Assembly (NCBI RefSeq): GCF_023343835.1
Contig: NC_064435.1
Location: 86,460,788-86,524,787, forward strand
Direction: 5' to 3'
Origin: Lagopus muta
Lineage: Eukaryota > Chordata > Aves > Galliformes > Phasianidae
Length of the DNA stretch: 64,000 bases
Shown: one piece after another, positions 21,833-35,864 of the stretch
How the letters are laid out: each line of letters starts with the position of its first letter
How positions within the stretch are numbered: the first letter of the stretch is position 1
Made by a program: the position numbers and the translations under genes
The notes under the pieces: model-generated
The model's database searches: none
What the model was told of the DNA's origin: nothing
The model's input: only the letters and a program-made list of their open reading frames with translations

Positions 21833-23205
21833 TAAAGCCTCACTTTAGAGGGACTTCTACTGTCTTGTTTTCTGAAAATGGAAAAAAAATTATTTGCTTG
21901 AACTTCAACCAAGTCTTGAATGTGTTATTTATTTTTTTGTGAAGAAGACTGTATTGAGAATGTAACCAAAGACGTGCCTGGAAACAAACTGTACATATGT
22001 CATGCCCAATTTGAACCTTACCTCTGTTCAAAGCACTTGTGAATTTTCCTTCATTCTGAACTGCAGTATGCCTTGCTGTTGCAAAGTGCCATATAAGCAA
22101 AGACTGACATTCATACCAATTGTATGGAGCTGCATGCACTAGGAATTACCTTTTGTTGTCTGTTCAGACGTGCTTACCAGAGTCAGTTGCATCTGTTGGA
22201 CTGGAGTTGTGATTATTAGTATAAAACTGAAACTAAATGTTTTGTGGCTTGGAAGCACTCTTGTTTAAGTAGGATTTGTGTTAACTGAATCATGCTTGCT
22301 TCTCTCCTTCTAACACTTGATCATACAGTTACTATGATCAAATATGTCTTGCCATTTTTATAACAGTACAGTCATCAGCTTCTTTTTTCAGATGACCATT
22401 GAATCAATCATCTTTCGTGAGTACTGTGTAATGGTAGCAGTGTTTGCTGCTAGTTCTGCTTTTAATCTGTCTGTAGGTTTTTTACTAACTCACCGTTTTA
22501 TACATAAGTTTCTGATACTCATTCCACATGCTAATTTTTAACTTAACCACTGTAAATGGGAATTTGAAATGCTGTAAAATACACTGGTTTTACTTTATGG
22601 CTAGATTATACAAACTCTCTGTGGTGCTGCTTCCTTGTTGGAAAGGAATTGGTGCTTCTGGAAAGGATATTTTTTTATGGGTGGTTCTGAAGCAGTGTCA
22701 TACATGAGGGAACTGCAGTTTTGTCTGTCTTCGGTTTGTTTTCTTGTCTTATTAAAAAAAAATCCTACTGGTACTTCAAATGTGGAACTTGGATAGTGAT
22801 ATAATGATGAAAGTGGTAATGGAGATCTGTAAGGATATTTAAACTCACAGCTTGTGAACTAGCAAATGCAAATGAAAGCACCCTGTGTATCCAGGTACAT
22901 AACCATCCAGGTATATACCCATCATTCTTTCATTCAGGAAGTAACAGGTTTAGTAACAGTCATCTGTGTTCCTCCATGTAAGGGAAATATTGTAAATATT
23001 GAAATATAGGAAAGGAGAATGACCTATGCACTGGTAATAAATGCTGTCTGCCTTTGTTTAATGAAAGTAAAGCTGTCTGGTTACCTTGTGTCTGTGTCAT
23101 AAAAGCTATTTAACTTCTTTGGTGGTTGCCAATGCAGACTGATTTGAGGACAAACAGATGTACGACTGTGGATGCAAACTTGAAATAAAGAATTTCATAT
23201 ATTTC
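21833..23205 (+). other. MCUR1: MCUR1 3' untranslated region (predicted)
   Basis: The region follows the TAA stop. Candidate poly(A) signals are AATAAA at 21831-21836 (overlapping the stop), 23036-23041 and 23184-23189. The last two make a 3' UTR of about 1.2-1.4 kb likely. No CR1 lies inside. The end point is inferred from signals only. Confidence 0.55.
23184..23189 (+). terminator. MCUR1: Candidate distal MCUR1 poly(A) signal
   Basis: A canonical AATAAA with T-rich sequence downstream (about 23205-23230). A second AATAAA lies about 150 bp upstream (23036-23041), so alternative cleavage is possible. Confidence 0.5.
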
Positions 23206-26200
23206 ATAGAATTACGATGTTTTCCATATAAGTACAACTCTTTCAATTAATCTGAATGTAATTACTTTAAGGTAAGTCATTGTTCATGAGACTGAAAGCT
23301 AAGACTGAAAGCAAAGTCAGCAGCCACTAGAACACTCCAAAGAGGAAGGAGCAGCCAGTAGAGATTATTAATTAGCAATAATAGTTTCCCTGTGCTAATT
23401 TTAACAGCTCCTTGAAATTGAATGAATCTGTACTGGAGTTCTTCACTTTCTTGTTGGCTTTTTTATTATTATTATTTTTTTGTTTGTTTGTTTGTTTTGT
23501 TTAAGAAAATATTTTTTGTACATGTTGTACATTTTGAGCTTCACTATTTGAGAAAGTATAATTTAATGTTTGGAATTATCTCAGTGTTGATTCCCATCTT
23601 TCCAGAGTAGAGAGGCCTATATATGTCTGTGTAATCAGTGCATCTTTACCTGCACGCTCAAGCATCTGATAATAATTGCTGAATTAATTCTTTAAAAATA
23701 ATTTTAAATGCAATGTGTGTTTGGCTGAAAACAGATCTCTATGCAAACAGGCTGCTTTTGGGGGTCAAGTGGAGGGAGGATGTGAAAGATTACAGAATAG
23801 CGTTGTCCTGGAATTAGCAAAGCAAGTAAAAGCACAGTCTTTGGTGAGTGTTCTGAACAGGGAATAACATTTATGCTTTCATTCTCCTAAATTACATACT
23901 AATAGGAAAGAATTAGTATTTCCTAGCCTATAAAGTCTTCAAGTGTGATGTAAAAAAGCTGCCTCTTTTGTATGAGGATAGGTGTTCTTTGATCTCTTCC
24001 TCTGATTTTAAAGATCAGCTTAGCAGTCTCACACATGAATCACATTTATTGGCATTCCCAATAGGTAGAATTTGTACTTGGAAATATATGGATTTAATTT
24101 CAAAGAAATATTTAAAGTTAAAATACACAAGCAAATTAAAAATCTTTTGGTGCAGATGAGAAGCAAATACATCAGGATACTGCTGAATAGCTTGAAAAAC
24201 AGAAGTTGAGTGTCACTGGATTCCTAACTAGGAGACTTAAAATCCTTCCCAATTTCTTTCTGTACGACTTGCTGCACTGTGCTGTGTAATGTTTAGTACC
24301 AGAAGCAATTTGTGACTAGAAATGGAATCTAGCTGCTTGTGTGTCTTGTTTTAGCCCTTGCCTGCAGTAAAAATCTGTCAGTGAGCCATCCTTCTCACTG
24401 GCCTCAGCTCAAGTGTTTCACTAAACTGTTACTAACAGCCATTGCTGTGCAATCACGTGCTCTTGAGGCCTCTCTCTCTTGGAGATTGGATCATTTGTTT
24501 CCCGGAACATTGAAGTTATTTTTAAAAACACAAGTTGACAAATGGGAGTTTATTTTTAACGTAGGTGTGAAGTCTGCTTCATTTTTTTCCTCTGCACGCA
24601 AACGTTCTGCATACTTATCATGTTTCTTTTTAAGCCTTGTTCCTGCAGTGAACGTCCCCTGAACTAGGATCTTCATAAACACTGAAATCCAACCTCTGTG
24701 CAGTCACTGGCAGTACCTATGTACTGAAAGCACGCTTTTGCCTTCTAGGTATTTTGAATCATACCAGTTCCATGAAAAAAAAAAGACTTGTTTTTCTTAC
24801 TGCCATCTATAGACCTGACATGGGGAAACTGTCTTTTTTTTTCTCCTCTATCTGCAGTTAGCTAAATTCCTGTGACTAGTTCCTTTGAACTACTAGTTGC
24901 AGGCAGGAGCAAAACTTGCCTTTGCATCTCCCACTGAGTTTCCAGGAATCAAGTGGAATATCTTTTTCCCATCTTGATACTAACCTGGAAAGAATTTTAC
25001 AAAGCTGCCCTGTAAATTTCCAAGAATAAATAAACCATAAAGTTACCTTTTGGGATGGTTTAATGTACTGATAAAAGCTGCATGCTGAAATTCTTTCTTT
25101 ATTCTGACTGTAGTGTTTTGTGTTGTTTTCTTTTTGTTAATTATTTCTCTAGCCATCTCTTGAATTTATAGGTTTGTTGTTTTTTTGTTAGCCTAAGAAT
25201 AAAATGCACTGCATGAGCAGTTAATTTGCTTCAGCCAATAAATAGGAAGTTTGTTTGCAATCAGCTGTGCCTGGAATATTGGGGTTTGTTTTCAGCATAA
25301 ACAAGTGTGTGTGCTTTTGGAGGTGGAGGCTCTGCTGCTTTTGTTAGAACAGCTTCCTTTGGCCTTAAAACACGTAGTTTATTATTATTACTATTTAAAC
25401 CTTGTTACCACATTGTTTAGATCAGTGATGTTGATGCTTTGTTTTACACTTAAATCCTAGGTCAGAACAACTTACTGTAATCCATAACATGAATAATCCA
25501 CTACATGAAAATCTGTAACTAGACAAAGATCATAGACGCCAGTGTTTGCATAGCATTCCATTGAATTCTGTCTATTCAAAGGAGGAGAAAATTCCAGTTT
25601 TCTTGGAAGGATGCCTAGTTGGTATTAAAATACTGGAAATGGGTAATAAAGAATGGAGGCAAATACCAGTCTTGGGCCAAGGTTTATCCCTGTAGTTATG
25701 CACGTTAATGTGTTGTAATATTTCAAGTGCCGTACGTCCTTGCACTGTTCCAGTATGCACTCTATCAAACTCTTACAAGTTCATTAGGTGCTTCGTTGTA
25801 CTCTGAATTGCATCAGCTTGATTCAAGCCTCCTTGTGAACAGTCTCTTGTCACTGCCTTAGTGTGACTAAAGAAGGCTGTATTTCTGCTGCACGTGTTTA
25901 AGAACTTCAAACAGAATTGCACAGTATGTGAATATAATAATGGCTTGCTTACAGCAGGCAATTGAATTTGATCAAATCAAGCTTGTGTACGGGGCTCCAG
26001 AGTCTGTCTCAATAGGGTACGTAACAATTATCTCAGTATGGCTGGGAGGGGAGGCAGAGCAAGTTTCTGTGTGAAAGGTAGAACTCATTGTTTATGTCCT
26101 TCTCTATTGTTAGAAGTAATGTAGTCCTCTTACGCAGTACTGTTGGCAAAGCATGTTACTCCATGAATAGGAAACTTCTCAATTCGCCACTTTTGATTGT

Positions 26201-29200
26201 GATTTTGTCCATATTAATCTGCATCACTACCGCTGATGTCTTTACCCAAGGTCTATTTTCCTGTGGCAAAAGTGAACCAATTATTATTTGTTTACAGAGT
26301 TGTCCCAGTGATGAAGGGGGTAAATAAGTACAAAGGTTGCTGCAGAAGATCCCCTTAAAGACTACCTGCCACAATCAGAACCAGAGAGTGGCTGACAGTT
26401 TTGATAATGTTTTACATCATGGCTTTCATAAATGTCAGTTCTAATGCCTGATGACATGCACAGCTCCTTCGATCTCCACAGCTGCTAAGCCTGAGCAGTG
26501 GCCCAGCTCTTTGAGCTACTCAACTTTTCAGTGAGCTTTCCAGAGCAAGTAAACCATGGGCAATAGGCTGTGTGAAAAAAGTAATCCCTGGTGATGCACT
26601 GGTAAGACTGAACATACTCAGTGTGGGCACTGTTTGTGGGTTTCTGTTCTCATTTATCATTTTCGTTTGATGCAGTTAGTTTGTACCATGTGTTCTATTC
26701 CAGAACCGTTCAGAAGTACTGGGATATAGGAAGCTTTTAGGAAGATGAAATTCCATGGAGGTTGGGGAAAAATACCTGGTAAGTTTCACATTCCCAGAAG
26801 TTCACAGGAAAATTCTTGCAGGGATCTTAGCATTTTAAATATTTCCTCTGAAAAAGAGCCTCATCAAAAATTAAGCTTTTTTAGAACTGCTTTGTTTGTT
26901 TGTTTGTTTTCCTAGCAACATTCCAGTCAGATTCGCTGCATGCTTCCCTATGTGGCTTATTTCAACTGTAATAATCTTGATTCGTGTTACCCATGGCCAT
27001 TGCTCTTAAAAAAGTTACAGTTGGATATTCCTCTCTTTTTGCTATTTGGTAAAAATGCATCCTGGGCATTAGAAAAGCTTAACAGTATTGTTGTTTGCTA
27101 AGCTAGTCAGTAGTTGACTTGTTTTAAACAGGGTCCTATTTTACCCAAGGTTATCAGACCATGCCTGACAGGTTATAAATGGGATGCTTGGTAAAGTGTG
27201 GCTTTATGGAGTTGGGAATGTCTGAGGAAGTTAATTGTGTTTGATAGAGAGAACTGTGCTAGTCACCACCCAGCAATGCAAAAATATGCTCACTGTAGAA
27301 GGTAAATGTTCAACAGAAATCTCATCTCCCATTTCCATAAATGCCACTGTTCTAAAAGGTATTTTCTTCTTCCACTGTCACCTTTCAAGCTTAACACGTA
27401 GTTCTGTACTTGGGCACTCCTAGCTTATTTTAATTGGCTGTCCCAAAGTTCAGTATGTCATCTGACTATTATATTTTGGATTCTTTTATTTCCATTTGTA
27501 ATTTCAACATTGTTTTCAGGCTTTTCTTTTGTCCTAATTTTGTAGAAGGATTTGGTGGAAGGAAGGGTTTGTTTTCAGTTTGTTCTTAATAAGAGATTTA
27601 CTGGTTCTTAATGAAACTGTTTAATGAATTAAAACATGACTAAAGGCTCTCTTGCAAGTTCCTACTTGTCTGCTGAAGTCAAAGGTGTATTTATATTAAG
27701 GGTTCATGATCAGTCTCCTGATTGATGCTTCTTTTAAGTTTTGTACAAATTGTCTTTCAAGTAGCAATTTAAATATTTCAGTGAACTGTACATGGCCACA
27801 TGCAGCAAAACCACAAGACTCCAAGGTACTCAAATATCTGTGAATAAAACAAGCCACAGGACCCATGCATAAACAGCAACAAACATAGGGGAAAAAAACA
27901 TTACGAGGTGGTGGTAGTCTGTGTATTGTGTAAGTATCTACGATACCAAGTAGATAAGACTGTAGCAACAGTGAGAGGAAAACATGAGCAAAGCTGGTTC
28001 TTTCAATCCATAAATGAGAGTTACGGCATGCCTTCCCCATTGGATAAAAGCCAGCAATAGAGGCAGTAGTTTAACAACTGCCTTGCAGTGCATATGGCTG
28101 CTTGTTCTTTGAATGGCTGGTAGAGGTGTGTTAATCCAGAAAATGAGGTTTAGAGTATGTGCTTTCTTGTTTTCGTGGAATGAAGCTTTTTACTGCAGGC
28201 ATGTGAAGTTTATATAACTCCATTAGCCTCAGTGTGAGAATCATAACTTAAATGTGTGTTGGGGTGGGCTTATTGTTTCTAAATCTAATACACATGTTCT
28301 AATGTGCTATGTTTTGGCTCCTGATTGCAAACTACCAAAGGGTCATTGCTCCTTGGTAATTGTCTTTACTGAAGCAGCAGGTAGACTATGTGATTTGGTA
28401 ATGCATCCATGTCAGAATGAACCGTAGGGATGTTCATGAGGAGTTATTGTATAGAGAGATTAGAAACACACACAGAAAGAAGAAGGAAACAGGAAAAAAA
28501 AAAGACAAAAAAGAAAGAAAAAAGTGAGTTGTTTCTGGAAGAATAGCAGCCAAGGGGAGAAATACTTGGGATGTATGTGCATACTGAAATGAAAAGTCCT
28601 AAGAAATGATAATGTTAAAAAAGGCCCCTGTAGCGATAGCAGGAAGCAAGACAGTTGCTAAGTTACGAGGCAATTTGGGACAGCAGCTCTGTAGGCAAGG
28701 ATGGTTTAATGGGCCCATGCCTATGTTTGACTACATGAAAGCATGGTGCCAGTGTAAAATCATCACACACATAGCTCAGCACTTGTGTTGCTGGGGAGGC
28801 TATGCGTGTGCTCCTGGGGAAAGGAACTGCTTTGCTTTCTGCCCCTTACCAGGCACCAAGCCCCAACTCTGCCCCACGGTTGGATGAGTCCCCCAGCTCT
28901 GACTGGGATAACTGTACTGGGAAATCCAGCTTTTAAGAGCAGCAGAGTACCTCCTGCCTATTTTTCACTTCACTTCCTAACAGGGCTGGAAGCATTTCAA
29001 ATTCTCACCTCTCAGGTAATATTCAAGCCTGCCTGAGAATAGGAAACAACAGACCTTGACTTAATCTTTCCTGCAACGAGGGTGAAATAGGGCTGCTGAA
29101 TGATAAAAAGAGACTAATCTTTTGCTGGGATCCTGAGAGTTGAAGAGCTTTTTTCCCTAGATGGATTTTGGTCTTTCCAAATATAAAGAGCACTGCATTC

Positions 29201-29600
29201 AGTAATGAGTCCCTAGCTAGCCAGGATAATAGATTGCTTCTATCTAAACCTTGTCCCAGGGGACCTGTTTGTGGGTTGCTTTTGATACCGTAGAGCTCAC
29301 ATCAATGAAACTGCTCCTCAAATATGTAACTAATGTTTGTGACTGAGACTGATAGCTATATAGCTATGTACAGCTAGGTATTATAACAGACTTTGGTTTT
29401 TGTGCTGATGCTGTGGACTGATGTAGGCTATTGCCAAAAGTTCAGTTTCATTCTTTTTGATACGTGATCGATGTGGACATAAGTAGTCACATTTTGCTCT
29501 GTATGATCATCTGAGCTCTTTCCCTCACCCATCCATCCAGTGTAATAGCAAAGACAGGACTCCATAGATAAGCTATCTCCATTCCAGCTTTATATAAAAA
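23206..29600. other. Intergenic spacer, left part
   Basis: AT-rich unique-looking DNA with T- and GTTT-rich patches (about 23463-23500, 26897-26912) and an A-rich patch (28490-28525). ORFs up to 114 codons occur on both strands, none recognisable. I see no exon structure or RNA gene. Confidence 0.6.
29352..29367. repeat. 16-bp perfect palindrome
   Basis: ATAGCTATATAGCTAT equals its own reverse complement. It lies in otherwise unremarkable intergenic DNA. Confidence 0.9.
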
Positions 29601-29604
29601 CTGG

Positions 29605-29705
29605 AGGAAATTTGTTGTTGTTGTTTTATTTGCTCGGCTGTTGGTTGTTGGTTGGTTGGTTTTTTGGTTTTGTTTTGTGTTTGTTTGTTTTGTATGTGTT
29701 TGTTT
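29605..29705. repeat. GTT/GGTT/GTTT simple-sequence patch
   Basis: About 100 bp of G/T-only repeats (GTT, then GGTT, then GTTT units) abut a CR1 tail on the right. This is low-complexity sequence. Confidence 0.8.
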
Positions 29706-29788
29706 GGTGGCCCTGCTAGGCAGGGGGGTTGGAACTACATGATCCTTGAGGTCCCTTCCAACCCGGATGATTCTGTGATTCTGTGATT
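29706..29788 (+). mobile_element. CR1 LINE 3' tail
   Basis: Only the last 80 bp of a CR1 remain: 'ggtggccctgctagg', 'gggttggaactacatgatcc', 'gaggtcccttccaaccc', then a double terminal octamer (gattctgtgattctgtgatt). The good match suggests a fairly recent insertion. Confidence 0.9.
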
Positions 29789-32700
29789 GTATTTTTGGCT
29801 AGCTGGAATCTTTTACCAAAGTTGTACATACAACATTGTGTCAGGACTATGCCAGTGATTTTTTTTTTCACAGTGATTTCTGTAGATCAAAACCTGAAAT
29901 AATCTTTTAAATTTCTGTATGTTTAATGTATGCCTGCATCTAATTGTAGATAATTTGCACTTCAGTTATCTTTCCTTCCTGCTAGATCCTCGGCAGGTGA
30001 ACAATCTCAGGAAAAGTCTCACCCTGCCTGCTTTTTACCTCACTACACGGTGACTGATCTTCTGATCTGCTCCCAAAAGTCCCGCGGTGAAGAAGTGTGT
30101 GATTGTATACACACGCACAAATGCGGTGAGGGCAAGGAGGGACACGTTCGCTGTGCCCATCTCCTAGTGCTGGTGTCATTCAGTTCTTTGGTCTCCACTG
30201 CTTCCCTGTGCGATTCACACCTTCCCCGCTCTGCCTCAAGGTGCAAGACTTGGCTTCTTCCCACCACGGTGGTACCAGCTTGCTCCCCATCGCCCCAGGC
30301 GCCCGCCTGCTACCTTAAGCTGCTCCTCACCATCCTGGTCCTGCAAGTGCCTCGCTGTGGGCCTCAACTTGATTGAGAGAAATAGGCAGCTGCCACCATC
30401 TTGAGGAGGAATGGACAAAATGGAAGCCTTTCCTGGTGCCTTGGTGGCACAAGTAACCTCTGCTCCTTTTCCATCCACCCACTCCAGCTCTGGGGTCTGG
30501 CAGTGCTGCCTTGCCATCCTGTGGCTTATCACAGTTCCTTCAACAGTGCCACACAGAACCCTATTTTGGCTGTGATGAAATAGCAGTGCCTGCTGCTCCT
30601 GAGAGCCACATCCTTCTCTGCCCAGCCCACAGGGCAGCTGCAGCAGCTGAGATGTTCCGATTTGGTGAGAAAAAGGAGTAGAGTGGTTTGGGAGATACAT
30701 GCCCTCACCTCACCCATCCTCAGTTATTTGTGGCTTTGTGGGGGTTTTGGGGATTGAAAGAGGACTCGCAGCTTGGTCAGGAGGCAGGGGGAGCATGTAC
30801 TGAGGAAACTGTAATAAACAACCAAAACAAAACATAAGGTCAAGCAAATATGACAGAGGGAGCTCTCCAAGCAGATGATGCCTATTGCTCAATGCAGCTT
30901 ATAGTCCAAGCAACACATAAATTCAGCATGATAGGGCTCTCCTGGAGCAGGGAGTAGAAAGGCACGCAGGGAGCGGAGCACAGAACAGGCAGCGTGTTTG
31001 GGGCAACAGTGAGCATGTGGTGGGCTGGAAATGCTCAGCTATATGGCAGGTCTCATCCTTAGCAACAGCAGCAGAATCTTCCAGAGATTTCTTGGTTGAA
31101 AAATAAATCAGATGATAGCCTTCAGTGTGAACTAGCAGCTCAGTTACTGTTCCTTCTGCAAGCTGTACTGCAGCTGAAAATGACTGTGGGATTTACCCCA
31201 TTGAGTTTGGTTTTTTTACAGCAAGAAAAGTAGTTAATTGTGAGTTTCCTGTGGAAATGAAACTTACACAATCAGTTTTTGTCCCACACCTAACAGTCTT
31301 TGTAACTCTGTCTGGCAAATCAGGTTTTGATCAAAGTTGAAGGAGATAAAGTGTTTTTTTTTTTTTTCTTCCAACATTTCATAACACTTGGCAGCAGGGC
31401 AAGGGAAAAGGAGTTAAGTTCCTGCCTGGACTGAAGTAAAGGCAAGAGGATCCCAGCTGGCCAGCCAGCAGCCATGTGCTGACAACCAGTAAATGTTTTT
31501 GTAGCTTCAGACTGTCCCAGTCTCATGTCTGGTGGTGGTGACAGCGCCGCAGGAGGCACAAGGGGAGCTGGAATTCCTGTGGCGGATGGGAGGGAGATGT
31601 GGGACAAAGGACATGAATCCATAGGAAAGCAGGCTTCGTTTGTTCTGCTGCTCAAGAACAATAGGTTTGTCTAATGACTCTTTTCAGCCCCAGCACGTCC
31701 ATCAGAAACAGATTAGATTCCTATTTGCATGCATCTTTACTTTTCTCAGAAATGCCTCCAGCATAAAACTTTCAATTTCTTTCTTCCTGAAGGTATGGCT
31801 CTCTCCTGGAGAGTAACTTGGAGAAGTCACATCTTATTTCCTAATGGATTTATTACTTTGTTTATTTAAAGTCAGATGAACTGCGCTCAGTAACAATAGT
31901 GAATGTTTGCTGCCTTTTTAAATCCTCTTGGCTTTTCAGAGACAACAGAACAGAGGGAAAGCAAAGGAGCTGGATGCAATTCCACGTTGTGTATGCACAC
32001 TGAGAGCAGAACCTGAAGACAGCGTTGTGCAATGTAAACAAGGCATACATCTGTCCTACAGAAACCTCACAGCCGGTGATCTGAGAGGGAAGGAATCTGA
32101 TGGATTTCTGAAGCAGAGGATGAGCCTGCAGCACTGACAGGAAGGACAGGATCTTTTTGTTTTCTCGTAAACCGAGCACGTTTTATATACGCTCTTTGAA
32201 ATAATAAACATGGAGGGAAAAAAAAGACACAAGAAAACTTATACAGTCACTATTCAAAGGAATGCTATCTGAGGGAGGTTTTAATCTGCAGGGAGAGAGA
32301 AAAGGAGCAGTGTTCTGCTCTTGGTCTTATGTTGTCTAAGGTCCATATTAGCTCATTACAATGATATCAGAACTTGTCACTTCAAGTAGCAATGCCCAGC
32401 TTCCACCAGGATGTGTGTCACACAGCTGCATGTGCTAGTAATTAAAACAGAATTTTTCAGATGCTGCTTCAGGTTCAGACAAGAAGCTTTTCAGGCAGTT
32501 GCACAATGAAGAAAAAAAAACAACAAAGGAAGCTGGGACCAAACTTGAGGGACAGCCCTAGCACACAGCACAGCCACTGATACAGCGCAAGGCCCAGCAT
32601 GCTGCTGCTGTTCCATCCGTGCTGAGGAAAAGCGGTTTTTTCAAATGCCAGCCAGCCTTTCAGAAACTAAACTTTTATGGAAGTCTGTCCACTGCTTTAT

Positions 32701-35700
32701 TAGTTCCTGCCACCAAGCTACCCTGCATCCAGCTGCTAGCACTGTGCCTTTCCAGGTGGAAGTATTTGATGCTTCATGCGATGAAAGGCACTGAAAGCCC
32801 AACCAGCAGCCCTGTGCTTGGCAGGGATAGGGAACAGTTCTGCCTGACCCCTCATAGACAGCAGGTTTGTGACAAGAAATACAGAGCAATCACCCTAAGT
32901 AGAGTCTGCTTAGGGTGTTAATAGCATTAATGTTATTAATGATCTGTTTTCCAACTTTTGGCCAAGTCCCATCTCAGTGTTATTTGCCTTGAATTCCTCC
33001 TATAGCAGTGAGCTGCAAGAGTTGACAAAATACCAAAAAAAAACCAACAAACCCTCACATCTTTTCTGTCCCAAGGGTGCTGTGACTTGATGACATCCAA
33101 CCTCCTCTTTTGTAGCCGACCTAATTCCTTCCATTCTTCAGAATGAAGTTTTCACAGGCTCTTTGTTCACAGAATGTGTCAGTGTTCCAAGGTGGCTTGG
33201 AGAAAACAAAAAAAAAAGAGTAATGAAAAATGGCCTTTTGTTCCTGGTACATGGGTGCTTTAATGTAGTGGTGTGAGTCCGGTACAGGAACAGAGGAATG
33301 TAATTTTAGGGCTTTCTGATGTAGTTCACCTTGCATTTACGTGCTTTGAGGCTATAATAAAGCTTGTGTTGCACGTGTACCAGTGACTAATGAATTAGCT
33401 CCAGCCAACAGCTCAACTGATAGGGCCAAACCAAACATGCTGGCATGCATACAGCCCAGCAGTTCAGACCTACTTTCAAAACAAACACTTCAAATGTGTC
33501 ATCAGAGAGCTAAATGTGATGGGGCCTTTGAACCCCAGGCTGAGCCACAAAGGTCCTGCAGGAAGCAGCACTTCCCCCCATGGCAGAGGGGATGGATGGG
33601 GTTTGTCTCATGCTGTTTCTGCAGTAACTTGCTGTAATCTGTCAGTGTTTGCTCAGTTGCACCTTGTCAAACTGGTTTACGTTGCTTCCTCCCTCATCAT
33701 TTGTAAGCAATCTTTTTTTTTTTCTTTCTTTCTTTTCTTTCCTTATATTCTCAGGTGCTCAAAAGGTGTGTGCCAGGATTGCTTTGAGTTGGTGAAAGTG
33801 ATGCACTTCAGAGGTTTTGTCTGGAGCTCGCGATGCTGGAAATTACTTGCTTCGGTTCATTTCAACTGCTGGAGCATATGCCTGAGCGCAGCAGGCCTTC
33901 CCCACATGGCTCAAGTTCTGTGCCCTGGCACGTGCCCAGCAAGCGGCCTGGAAATGCTTCTGCAATGAGATTCTGTGAGTGGAGCCTGCCGAAACCTTTC
34001 CCCTTGCTCATGAGGACAGGAAGGCTGGCTTGGAGCGATTTTTAACCAGGGAATGCAAACTCCAGGAGACAAAGCCTCTCAAGTAGCTGTGACAGCAGCC
34101 CTAATTTAGGATAAAGCACTCTGGGATGAAGCAAATGAGCACACCAGAGAGAGAAAGAGGTCTGGAAGGAGACTGCAGGAACTGTGGATGAGTAACCCAG
34201 GTTATTGTGCTAATGAGATTTTGTTTTGCTTTGAGATCTGCTCCTGTAGGGAGGGACTGAGTCACTTTGTCTTGGCCTCAAGTCACGGGGAGGAGGAGGC
34301 TTAGATTTATTTTTAATGCCTAAAATAGCTGTACAGCTCACAGCCAGCCGTGGTTCCCTGCCTCCCCCCCCCATCACCCAGCAGCTAGAGGCAGAAGTTA
34401 CAGGAACTTTTCATCTTTCCCCTTGCCACCCACCGAGCTTCTTCAGACCTCCCTCAAGCACAAGTAGCACCCAGCAATTCCCCCAGGTTTTTTTGGTTTC
34501 TCCAGAGCTGTTTGGAAGCAGGACCAGCTTGAGGAAGCAGCTGATAGAAACAAAAAAGCATTTCCTATCTGTAAGAGTGCAAATAGTATATATCCATATA
34601 TCCTGATATTCCATACAACGGGAACAGGCTGCTCTAAATTCTGTTTACACTGATTTGTCGGCCTCCCTAATAGGCAACATGATTTTTAACTGCATTCATG
34701 CAGCTGCAGCAAATATGTAGTTGTGTAGAAGATGAGAAAAATCCCCTAGGTAAGAAATGTTGCTGGCTAGCTTTTTGCATAAATTTTTGTTTCAGGTGTC
34801 CTGCCATTCTCTGTATGTGAGAGGAGCCCTCATTTGTAATGGACTGATCAGCCATTTGATAAGTAGGAGTGTTTACACATGAAGCAACCTTGCTGCATGC
34901 GTGACCGGAATGAGCAACTACAGTGTTATAATTCTGCAACTCCAGCCTGATCTGCTGCATCCCTTTCCTTGCATTTGTTTCATCCTCTGCTGCCTCTCAT
35001 GCCCATCATTCAGCCCCTGTGCTCTGCTGGCACACAGCACAGTGCCCAGTCGCAAATACATCTACGGCTTATTCATTCTGCTCTAAACTCAGAAGTGATG
35101 TTTGTTTTTTTTTTCTTTTTTTTTTTTTAGGAGAAAAATCTCATTTTTGAGTTATCCAAAGTTGTATTCAGCCATACAATTGCTCTGAGCAATAGGCAGA
35201 AGCATCACTAGAGTTTTGGTGGAGATGAGCACTCGTGGATTATAGTCAAGGTGGCAGAGCTACAGCAAAAGAATACCAGGCTCTGGAGCTCAGAACATGC
35301 AAGATGTCTTTGTTTAGGTCAGCGTTAACAGAATGACTCACAACAGCCTGGTTCCGAGGATGAAGTCCTATATTAGAAAGTGCTAGGCAGAAATTCAGAC
35401 AGACTATGGAACTGCTGGACTGAGCAAAAAAAAAAAAAGCAGCTTTTAGCTTGGTCAGTTCATCTCATCTACTTTCTTCTTTCCTGAATATGATGCAATC
35501 ACAATTTCTTTCCCACATACTGACCTTAAAAGTATCAGCTCCAAGCAGTTGATATGCTCCTTCCCATATCTGTGATTGTTTGGCTTTCATCTGCTCCCGT
35601 TTATTTCTTCATTGCACTTTTTATTCCCATAGTGGGAAATAAAACTTTTTTTTGTTTGTTTTTTTCAATTTTATCGTATTTTTCTTTCTTTTTGGCCTGC

Positions 35701-35864
35701 TGAATTAGGAGTTAACTCCAGTTTCCCAGCTAGTTTCATCGTTTATCTAAAAGAAGCAGGGCAGAGGGGAAAGACAGAATGCCCATGTTTCATGTTTGCA
35801 TGAAGTTTTTCAGGCAGAATGGAAAGGAGTGTCAAACAAATTTCATAAGGATTAATGTTTGCAT
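29789..35864. other. Intergenic spacer, middle part
   Basis: No recognisable gene. The sequence is moderately GC-richer at 30000-30700. Poly-pyrimidine tracts followed by AG, resembling splice acceptors, occur at 33717-33754 and 35104-35130. The longest ORFs (30236-30700 minus, 154 codons; 33516-33968 plus, 150 codons) lack any family resemblance or codon pattern that I trust. There is a 9-C run near 34362. Confidence 0.55.

Noticed and set aside
30236..30700. 154-codon minus-strand ORF in the spacer
   Set aside because: No domain, no splice context, no recognisable homolog, and it overlaps other ORFs on both strands. Treated as chance in a GC-richer patch.
35104..35130. Long T tract ending in AG, possible exon or retrocopy tail
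   Set aside because: No target duplication, adjacent coding sequence or poly(A) partner could be seen. Treated as a T-rich simple sequence.
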